A DNA stretch of 64,000 bases from Rhodospirillaceae bacterium (lineage in GTDB: Bacteria; Pseudomonadota; Alphaproteobacteria; Dongiales; Dongiaceae): contig SSEL01000023.1 in NCBI GenBank assembly GCA_008012315.1, forward strand, positions 248,001 through 312,000, given 5' to 3'. Each line of letters begins with the position of its first letter. The stretch's first letter is position 1. Positions 17,604 through 24,621 of the stretch are shown here, in pieces. The translations under genes and the position numbers were made by a program. Under the pieces are notes generated by a model. It worked only from the letters and a program-made list of their open reading frames with translations, was not told where the DNA came from and searched no databases.

Positions 17604-20402
17604 ATGCGCTTTTCGCGTTTTCTTTCTTTCCTGTTGGGCCTGATGATGGTGGTCGCTGTCTGTGGCGCGATCGCCGGCTGGTTCGTGTACAAGCATTTTT
17701 CCGAAGGCCTGCCGGATTACTACCAGCTTGCCAGCTATGACCCGCCGCTCGTGACGCGGGTCCAGGCCGGTGACGGCCGCCTGCTGCAGGAATATGCGGT
17801 GGAGAATCGTGTCTTCGTGCCGATCGGCGCGATCCCCAAGCGCGTCATCAATGCCTTTCTGGCGGCGGAGGATAAATCCTTCTACAGCCATCCCGGCATC
17901 GACATTCCCAGCGTCCTCAAGGCTGCTTGGATCAATGTGCTGAATTACGGGCGCGACCGCCGGCCGATCGGCGCGTCGACCATCACCCAGCAGGTGACGA
18001 AGAACTTCCTGCTGACGAATGAGGTCTCCTATGGCCGCAAGATCAAGGAAGCGATCCTTGCGCTGCGTATCGAAAAGGCCTTCAGCAAGAATCGGATACT
18101 CGAGCTCTATCTGAACCAGATCTATCTCGGTTCCGGCAATTACGGCGTCGCGGCGGCGGCGCTCAATTACTTCAATAAGTCGCTCGATGAGTTGACAGTC
18201 GGCGAGGCCGCCTATCTCGCGTCGCTGCCCAAGGCACCGAACAATTACAACATCAAGCGCAATCACGATGCGGCGAAAGCACGGCGCGATTGGGTCATCG
18301 ACCGCATGCTTGAAGATGGCCACATCACGGCAGAGGAAGACAAGACGGCCAAAGCCGAGGAACTGGTCCAACGCCAGCGGGGTAACACCGAACGCGTTCA
18401 GGCGGATTACTTCGCCGAGGAAGTCCGGCGCGAATTATTGGCGAAATATGGCGAGGACGGCCTTTATAAGCGCGGTCTCAGCGTACGCACCTCGGTCGAT
18501 CCGGAGCTGCAGGCGGATGCCGACAGGGCCTTGCGCAAGCAGTTGGTGAATTACGACAGGACGCAGGGTTATCGCGGTCCGTTGCGGCATCTTGAAACGA
18601 CTGACGACTGGCAGCAATCCATGGCGCATCTGCCGCCGATGCCATGGCTCTATGATTGGAAGCCGGCCATTGTGCTGTCTGTCGAAAAGAGCGGCGCTAA
18701 GATCGGCCTCGCCGATGGCAGCGAAGGCACTATTCCCACCAGTGATTTGAGCTGGGCACGCCGCCGTACCGTTGACCGCTCGGGACAGGGGCATATCGGG
18801 CCGGCGATCAAATCGGCGGAGGATGTCTTCAAGGTCGGCGATATCGTCGCGGTGGAACCGGCCGAGAAAGCCGATAAGGAAGACAAGGCAGCCGACGAGC
18901 CGATCAAGGCGGATGGGCAACCCGCCGATGCCGCGGGTAAAGACGCACAGGGTAAAGATGCACAAGGCAAGGATGCATCGACGAAGAAAGACGACGGTGT
19001 CTACGCACTGCGCCAGGTGCCTGAACTCAGCGGCGCTTTCGTGGCAATGGATCCGCATACCGGCCGCGTTCTGGCATTGTCCGGCGGCTGGTCTTATGAG
19101 CTCAGCGAATTCAACCGGGCGACGCAGGCGATGCGCCAGGTGGGTTCATCCTTCAAGCCGATCGTCTATCTCGCCGCTTTGGAGGCCGGATATACGCCCT
19201 CGACCATCATTCTCGATGCGCCCATCGTGATCGATCAGGGACCGGGCCTGCCGTTGTGGAAGCCGGAGAACTTCGAGAAGAATTTCCTTGGCCCCGCGAC
19301 CATGCGCGAAGGCCTGGAACATTCCCGCAATCTGATGACCATCCGCCTCGCCCAGACGATGGGCATGAAGCGTGTAGCGGAAATGGCCGGCCGTCTGGGG
19401 GTCGCGGATAACCTGCAGCAGACCCTGGCGATGTCGATCGGCGCCGGTGAGAGTACCTTGTTGCGGATGGTCAATGCCTATTCGATGATCGTGAACGGCG
19501 GCAAGAAAGTGACGCCCTCTTTCGTCGACCGGGTGCAGGACAATCAGGGCTGGACGATCTATCGTCATGACGATCGTCCCTGCGATGGATGCCTGGCCGC
19601 GGCCTATAACAATCAGCCGCCGCCGCAAATTCCCGATACCCGTCCGCAGGTGCTCGATCCCGTCAACGCCTATCAGATGGTGTCGATGATGGAAGGTGTC
19701 GTGCAGCGCGGCACCGGCTCGTTTGTCAAGGCGGTGGGCAAGCCCCTGGCGGGCAAGACCGGCACGACCAATGACGGCCGGGACGTGTGGTTCATCGGCT
19801 TCTCGCCCGATCTGGCGGCCGGTGTCTATCTCGGTTTCGACCAGCCGCGCTCCCTGGGGCGACGGGCGACGGGCGGTCTGCTATCGGCGCCGGTCTTCCG
19901 CGATTTCATGATCCAAGCGTTGAAGGACAAGCCGGCGACGCCGTTCCGCGTCCCTCCCGGCGTGCGCCTGGTGCGGGTGAATTACAAGACCGGCCAGCGT
20001 CCGGTGCCGGGCGATTCGGGTCCCATCATCCTGGAAGCCTTCAAGCCGGGAACCGAGCCGACAGGGCAGATGGCGGTGATCGAGGGTAACTCGAATTACG
20101 GTCAGGATGCCGGCTATGGCAGCATCATCCCGCTGGGCGGCAATGCCGGCCCGACCGATAGCGAGACCACGATTATCGATTCAGGCGGCAGCTATTCGGC
20201 GTCGCAGGACGAAACGGCAAGCACGCCGCAACCGGGCGCGGCACAGCCCGAGACGGCTCAGCCGGGCGAGCAGCCGGCCGTCAGCGATCAGCCCGCCGTG
20301 CCGGCAACCGGGATGACCCAGCAACAGCAGCAGCCGAACCCGATGCCGCCGGTTGCACCGGCCGCCCCGCCGGCCAGCGACAGCAGCGGCGGCCTGTATT
20401 GA
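17604..20402 (+). CDS. mrcA: Penicillin-binding protein 1A, bifunctional glycosyltransferase/transpeptidase
   Basis: Class A PBP of 932 residues that polymerises and cross-links peptidoglycan. One membrane anchor (about 5-30) is followed by the GT51 glycosyltransferase domain with catalytic E89 in AEDKSFYSHPGID and STITQQVTKNF. A PBP1A-type OB insert contains a Lys/Asp-rich low-complexity stretch including three 5-residue repeats. The transpeptidase has S515-SF-K518, SRN (HSRNLMTI) and K718-TGTT. The C-terminus is Pro/Gln-rich. The ATG starts the transmembrane segment directly. A 227-base gap separates it from the amidase gene; no clear promoter was seen there. Confidence 0.95.
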   Translation: MRFSRFLSFLLGLMMVVAVCGAIAGWFVYKHFSEGLPDYYQLASYDPPLVTRVQAGDGRLLQEYAVENRVFVPIGAIPKRVINAFLAAEDKSFYSHPGIDIPSVLKAAWINVLNYGRDRRPIGASTITQQVTKNFLLTNEVSYGRKIKEAILALRIEKAFSKNRILELYLNQIYLGSGNYGVAAAALNYFNKSLDELTVGEAAYLASLPKAPNNYNIKRNHDAAKARRDWVIDRMLEDGHITAEEDKTAKAEELVQRQRGNTERVQADYFAEEVRRELLAKYGEDGLYKRGLSVRTSVDPELQADADRALRKQLVNYDRTQGYRGPLRHLETTDDWQQSMAHLPPMPWLYDWKPAIVLSVEKSGAKIGLADGSEGTIPTSDLSWARRRTVDRSGQGHIGPAIKSAEDVFKVGDIVAVEPAEKADKEDKAADEPIKADGQPADAAGKDAQGKDAQGKDASTKKDDGVYALRQVPELSGAFVAMDPHTGRVLALSGGWSYELSEFNRATQAMRQVGSSFKPIVYLAALEAGYTPSTIILDAPIVIDQGPGLPLWKPENFEKNFLGPATMREGLEHSRNLMTIRLAQTMGMKRVAEMAGRLGVADNLQQTLAMSIGAGESTLLRMVNAYSMIVNGGKKVTPSFVDRVQDNQGWTIYRHDDRPCDGCLAAAYNNQPPPQIPDTRPQVLDPVNAYQMVSMMEGVVQRGTGSFVKAVGKPLAGKTGTTNDGRDVWFIGFSPDLAAGVYLGFDQPRSLGRRATGGLLSAPVFRDFMIQALKDKPATPFRVPPGVRLVRVNYKTGQRPVPGDSGPIILEAFKPGTEPTGQMAVIEGNSNYGQDAGYGSIIPLGGNAGPTDSETTIIDSGGSYSASQDETASTPQPGAAQPETAQPGEQPAVSDQPAVPATGMTQQQQQPNPMPPVAPAAPPASDSSGGLY
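18936..18980 (+). repeat. mrcA: Three in-frame 15-bp tandem repeats in the PBP1A OB-insert
   Basis: Units GGTAAAGACGCACAG, GGTAAAGATGCACAA and GGCAAGGATGCATCG encode GKDAQ-GKDAQ-GKDAS at residues 445-459. In-frame units allow length change without breaking the gene; the place is a flexible loop outside the catalytic domains. Confidence 0.8.
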
Positions 20403-20500
20403 CGAAGTGATGCGCTGGCTCGGCGGATCTGCGGGTTGACGGATCGGCCGAGTTCGCGCATGTATCGCCACATCTGACCATTTATGACCGAGGTTTCGCC

Positions 20501-21620
20501 ATGCGCGCTGAGATCGAGGCGGCGGCGGGGGAGATTCGTGCTTCCCTGGCCCTGCTGAGGAGGCATCTTTGACTGGGATAACGCGCTGCGTCGTCTCGAC
20601 GAATTGAATGCCCTGTCGGAAGATCCGCAAATCTGGGACAAGCCGGAAAAAGCCCAGAAGGTGATGCGCGAACGCACGCATCTCAGCGATGCGATCGGCG
20701 CCTATCGCGCCATGGAGCGGCAGCTCGACGATGCCATGACGCTCGCCGAACTCGGCGAGATGGAAGGCGATGAAGGCAGCATCGACGAAGCCCAGTCGCA
20801 GCTCATGACCTTGAAGGCCGAGGTCGCCAAGCGCGAGCTGGAATCCCTGCTGTCGGGTGAAGCCGATCAGAACGACTGCTATCTCGAAGTTCACGCCGGC
20901 GCCGGCGGCACCGAGGCGCAGGATTGGGCGCTGATGCTGATGCGCATGTATACGCGCTGGGCCGAACAGCACGGCTATAAGGTCGATTGGCTGGAAGAGA
21001 GCCCGGGCGAAGAAGCGGGCCTGAAATCGGCGACCATCGAGGTCAAGGGACACAACGCCTTTGGCTGGTTGAAATCGGAATCCGGCGTACATCGCCTGGT
21101 GCGCATCTCGCCTTACGATTCCAATGCACGCCGCCATACCAGCTTCTCGTCGGTCTGGGTCTATCCGGTGGTCGATGACAACATCCAGGTAGAGGTCCTC
21201 GATAAGGACCTGAAGGTCGATACGTTCCGCGCCTCCGGTGCGGGCGGTCAGCACATCAACAAGACCGATAGCGCCATCCGCATCACCCATCTGCCGACCG
21301 GTGTCGTCGTGAGCTGCCAGGTGGACCGGTCGCAACATCGCAACCGCGCCATGGCGATGGATATGCTGCGCGCCCGGCTCTACGAACTGGAACTGCGCAA
21401 GCGCGAGGAGGCGGCCCAGGCCATCGAAGCTTCCAAGACCGATATCGGCTGGGGCCATCAGATCCGGTCCTACGTGCTGCAGCCCTATCAGATGGTCAAG
21501 GACCTTCGGACGGAGGTCGAAACCAGCGATACGGCCGGCGTCCTTGACGGTGATATCGATCGTTTCCTGTCGGCTTCCCTGGCCGCCAAAATTCATGGCG
21601 GCGAGGACGAGCAAGCCTAA
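20501..21620 (+). CDS. prfB: Peptide chain release factor 2, requires programmed +1 frameshift
   Basis: RF2 terminates translation at UGA and UAA. The gene begins at ATG 20501; codons 1-23 end at CTT, the next codon is an in-frame TGA (20570-20572), and the remaining 349 codons lie in the +1 frame from GAC at 20571. This gives about 372 residues, the normal length. Visible in the long frame are the peptidyl-hydrolysis motif GAGGQHINK and [15 protein letters not shown]. The latter carries SPY where E. coli has the stop-codon-reading SPF; I recall SPY from other alphaproteobacteria. A gene finder would start only after the shift. RF2 scarcity promotes the shift and thereby its own synthesis. 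Confidence 0.96.
20558..20573 (+). promoter_or_regulatory. prfB: RF2 programmed +1 ribosomal frameshift site
   Basis: AGGAGG-CAT-CTT-TGA-C: an internal Shine-Dalgarno three bases ahead of the slippery CTT, then UGA followed by C, the weak stop context. This matches the classic E. coli prfB layout in every element. Confidence 0.95.
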
Positions 21621-21734
21621 GGATTTTGCTCAAAAAATAATCATTTCTCCGAATAAGCCGGCGAGTTGCCTTTATTTTGGGCGATTTTCCGGCTTTTCCT
21701 ATATGTAAAACCTGTCAAAACGCCGGTTTTCTCC

Positions 21735-21750
21735 TGGCATATCGCTTGCT
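21735..21750 (+). promoter_or_regulatory. Sigma-54 promoter of amtB
   Basis: TGGCAT-N5-TTGCT has the GG and GC pairs with the exact -24/-12 spacing of RpoN promoters. Transcription would start near 21761, 30 bases before the ATG. It implies control by NtrC under nitrogen limitation; no clear NtrC site was picked out upstream. Confidence 0.75.
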
Positions 21751-21790
21751 TTGTAATGCTGCAATGCGACGTAAAAAACAGGAGGCGGGC

Positions 21791-23137
21791 ATGTTGGCGA
21801 TCGGTGTTTGGGGGAAGAGATCCTGTGTTGCGAGCGGGGTTGTGCGGTGGCTGATGGTCGTCCCCGGATTTGCGGGGATCGGGGGATTGGCTGCCTCGCC
21901 GGCCTGGGCCCAGGCGAAACCTACATTGAACAGCGGCGATACGGCCTGGATGCTGACGGCAACAGCCTTGGTGCTGATGATGACCATACCGGGCCTGGCT
22001 CTGTTCTATGGCGGGATGGTGCGCAAGATGAACGTGCTCTCGGTCATCATGCAGAGCTTTGCCATCACCTGCCTGGTTTCAGTGCTCTGGATGATTGCCG
22101 GCTACAGCCTTGCTTTTATGGACGGCAACGCCTTCATCGGCGATCTGTCCCGCATCTTCCTCAAAGGAATGGAGGTCAATGCGCTTTCCGGCACCATTCC
22201 GGAATCGGTCTTCGTGTGTTTCCAGATGACCTTCGCGATCATCACTCCGGCCCTGATCACTGGCGCTTTCGCGGATCGCATGAAGTTCAGCGCCTTGCTG
22301 CTGTTTACAGCACTCTGGTCGCTCCTGGTCTATGCGCCGATCGCCCATATGGTCTGGGGTGCCACAGGCCTGATGTTCAACAAGGGCATCCTGGATTTCG
22401 CCGGTGGCACGGTGGTGCATATCAATGCCGGGATCGGTGGCCTGGTGGCGGCGCTCGTCATCGGCAAGCGCCATGGCTACGGCAGAATGCCGATGCCACC
22501 GCATAATCTCGTCTATAGCGTGACGGGAGCGGGATTGCTCTGGGTCGGCTGGTTCGGGTTCAATGCGGGATCGGCGTTGACATCGGGCGGCACCGCCGGC
22601 ATGGCGATGACGGTCACGCAAATCGCCACCGCGGCGGCGGGCCTTTCCTGGATGTTCGTCGAATGGGCGCTGAAAAAGCACCCCTCGGTGCTGGGGATCA
22701 TTTCCGGCGCGGTCGCCGGGCTTGTCGCCATTACGCCGGCTTCCGGCTTCGTCGACCCGACCGGCGCGCTGATCATCGGCCTCGTCGCCGGCATCGTCTG
22801 CTTCTTCGGCGCGACGACGGTGAAGAATCTCCTCGGCTATGACGATGCGCTTGATGCCTTCGGCGTGCATGGCATCGGCGGCATCATCGGCGCGATCCTG
22901 ACCGGTGTTTTCGCGACCCAGGCCGTGAAAGGCGGCGATGCACCGGTTGGCCTGATCGATGGCAATGGCTGGCAGGTGGTGACGCAGATCGAAGGCATTC
23001 TGTTGACCATTTTGTGGTCCGGCATCGGTACCTTCATCATCCTGAAAGTCGTTGACCTGATTGTCGGCCTGCGCGTGGCCGAGGAAATCGAGCGCGATGG
23101 ACTCGATCTCGGGCTGCATGGCGAGACCGTGCCGTAA
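21791..23137 (+). CDS. amtB: Ammonium transporter, Amt family
   Basis: Trimeric inner-membrane channel for ammonium uptake. The start ATG at 21791 is fixed by AGGAGG five bases upstream; the open frame further upstream crosses the promoter and is not coding. The 448-residue protein has a cleavable N-terminal signal ending near AWAQA, then DTAWMLTATALVLMMTIPGLALFYGGMV, the Amt signature region. Pore residues follow in hydrophobic helices, with the twin-His motifs in the AGGTVVHINAG and DAFGVHGIGG stretches. Unusually, no glnK or glnB gene is adjacent. The glnE gene a little further on also belongs to nitrogen control. Confidence 0.95.
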   Translation: MLAIGVWGKRSCVASGVVRWLMVVPGFAGIGGLAASPAWAQAKPTLNSGDTAWMLTATALVLMMTIPGLALFYGGMVRKMNVLSVIMQSFAITCLVSVLWMIAGYSLAFMDGNAFIGDLSRIFLKGMEVNALSGTIPESVFVCFQMTFAIITPALITGAFADRMKFSALLLFTALWSLLVYAPIAHMVWGATGLMFNKGILDFAGGTVVHINAGIGGLVAALVIGKRHGYGRMPMPPHNLVYSVTGAGLLWVGWFGFNAGSALTSGGTAGMAMTVTQIATAAAGLSWMFVEWALKKHPSVLGIISGAVAGLVAITPASGFVDPTGALIIGLVAGIVCFFGATTVKNLLGYDDALDAFGVHGIGGIIGAILTGVFATQAVKGGDAPVGLIDGNGWQVVTQIEGILLTILWSGIGTFIILKVVDLIVGLRVAEEIERDGLDLGLHGETVP

Positions 23138-23149
23138 TCGGGAGCAGGC

Positions 23150-23193
23150 GAACCGATCGTCGCCCACTTCAAACCTCAGCCGGCGATCGGTTC
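23150..23193. terminator. Hairpin between convergent amtB and DUF455 gene
   Basis: GAACCGATCG(T)CGCC pairs with GGCGATCGGTTC around a 17-base loop, one bulge. It spans the amtB 3' flank and the last codons of the minus-strand gene. There is no clear T-tract on the plus side. Confidence 0.4.
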
Positions 23194-24027
23194 ATAAAAA
23201 TCCGCGGGCAGATGAGCCGTATCGCGCGCGGTCGTGTTGAAGGGCCGCTTGAGATGGCCGCGGAAATGGCGCTTCACCAATTCCTGCCAGGCATCGACGG
23301 GCACGAGATGGCGTTTTTCGGCGATGGCGTGGAACCATCGGCTGCCGATCTCGACATGGCCGATCTCGTCGTCATAGATGCGCTGCAGGATGGCAGCACT
23401 CTCGGTGTCGCCGAAGCGTTGCAGATCGGCGATCATCGTCGGCGTGACATCGAGCCCGCGCGCTTCCAGGACCAGCGGCACAATGGCGAGTCGGGCCAGC
23501 AGATCATGCGCGGTTTCCGTGGCCGCCAGCCACAAGCCGTCATGCGCGGGCAAGTCGCCATAAGCGGCGCCCAGCGCCTGGAGGCGCCGGCTCAGCAGGT
23601 CGAAATGCAAGGCTTCTTCATCACCGACACGAATCCAGTCGTCGAAGAAGGCGCGCGGCAGATCGGCCGCACCGAAGCGGGCCACCATATCCCAGGCAAG
23701 ATCGATGGCGTTGAGTTCGATATGCGCCAAAGCATGCAACAAGGCGATGCGTTTTGCCGCGCTGCCGCTGGCCTTGCGTCTTGGCATATTGCCGGGCCGG
23801 CATAAGACGGGCCGCTCGGGGCGCGCCGGCCGCTCCGGCGGCGTCTGTTGGGGATCAAACGCCCGCTCGACATCGCCGGCCTGCCAGGCGGCGGCCAGAT
23901 GGTGGGATTTGGCGACTTTAAGCGCCGGATCCGCTGTGGTCAGGATATCGATTGCCGAATGCCGCAGGTTCATCGCGGCATCATACTCGGGCGGAAGGGG
24001 AATGCCAGACATCCCGTCGCGCCCCAT
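23176..24027 (-). CDS. DUF455 ferritin-like protein
   Basis: A 283-residue protein of the DUF455 (PF04305-like) family, related in fold to ferritin-type four-helix diiron proteins. Conserved parts: HALAHIELNAIDLAWD with a Glu/His pair, GDEEALHFDLLSRRL, ARGLDVTPTMI, and IYDDEIGHVEIGSRWF with another ExxH. These Glu and His residues fit a diiron site. Function in bacteria is not established; an oxygenase or oxidase activity is conceivable. It lies behind bcp on the same strand, which would fit oxidative stress but does not prove it. Start among the first few Met codons is uncertain. Confidence 0.85.
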   Translation of the reverse strand: MGRDGMSGIPLPPEYDAAMNLRHSAIDILTTADPALKVAKSHHLAAAWQAGDVERAFDPQQTPPERPARPERPVLCRPGNMPRRKASGSAAKRIALLHALAHIELNAIDLAWDMVARFGAADLPRAFFDDWIRVGDEEALHFDLLSRRLQALGAAYGDLPAHDGLWLAATETAHDLLARLAIVPLVLEARGLDVTPTMIADLQRFGDTESAAILQRIYDDEIGHVEIGSRWFHAIAEKRHLVPVDAWQELVKRHFRGHLKRPFNTTARDTAHLPADFYEPIAG

Positions 24028-24083
24028 TTCCCAGGAGCGTCTCCCGCGAGCGCAACCGGCAATGGCGCCGGCAGGGGTGCTCG

Positions 24084-24548
24084 TCAGAGCGCCTTGACTG
24101 CCTTCAGCACGTCTTCGACATGGCCGTTCACTTTGACCTTACGCCAGATGCCGCGGATGACCCCCTTGCCATCGATCAGAAAGGTCGCGCGCTCGATCCC
24201 CATATATTTCTTGCCATACATGCTCTTTTCGACCCAGACGCCGTAATCTTCGGTGACTTTGCCGGTCTCGTCGCTGGCCAGGGCAAAATTCAGATCGTAT
24301 TTTTTCTTGAATTTATCGTGGCTCTCGACGCTGTCCCGTGAAACGCCGATCACCACTGCATCGATTTTGCCGAAGCTCGGCATATCATCGCGGAAACCGC
24401 AAGCCTCTGCGGTGCAGCCGCTGGTGTCGTCCTTCGGATAGAAATAAAGAATGACGTTTTTGCCTTTCAGGCTGGAAAGCGAAATCTTACCGCCGCCATC
24501 GGTCTTCATGGTGAAAGCCGGTGCTTTATCGCCGATACTCAAAGACAT
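24084..24548 (-). CDS. bcp: Thioredoxin-dependent peroxiredoxin, Bcp/PrxQ type
   Basis: Reduces hydrogen peroxide and organic hydroperoxides using thioredoxin. The 154 residues show the AhpC/TSA fold with ILYFYPKDDTSGC45TAEAC50: C45 is the peroxidatic Cys and C50 the resolving Cys typical of the atypical two-Cys PrxQ group. The conserved GVWVEKSMYGKKYMGIERATFLID stretch lies near the C-terminus. It stands between glnE and the DUF455 gene on the same strand; the 73-base gap to glnE contains a possible own promoter. Confidence 0.95.
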   Translation of the reverse strand: MSLSIGDKAPAFTMKTDGGGKISLSSLKGKNVILYFYPKDDTSGCTAEACGFRDDMPSFGKIDAVVIGVSRDSVESHDKFKKKYDLNFALASDETGKVTEDYGVWVEKSMYGKKYMGIERATFLIDGKGVIRGIWRKVKVNGHVEDVLKAVKAL

Positions 24549-24621
24549 GTTACTTTCCTCGTGACACCCGGTTATTCGTCCAATGCCGGATCATGGCTTC
24601 GATCATAGCTCAGTCGTGCTC

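Noticed and set aside
20181-21614. Long minus-strand frame opposite prfB
   Set aside because: Mirrors the prfB coding frame; the plus strand holds RF2 motifs and the frameshift site.
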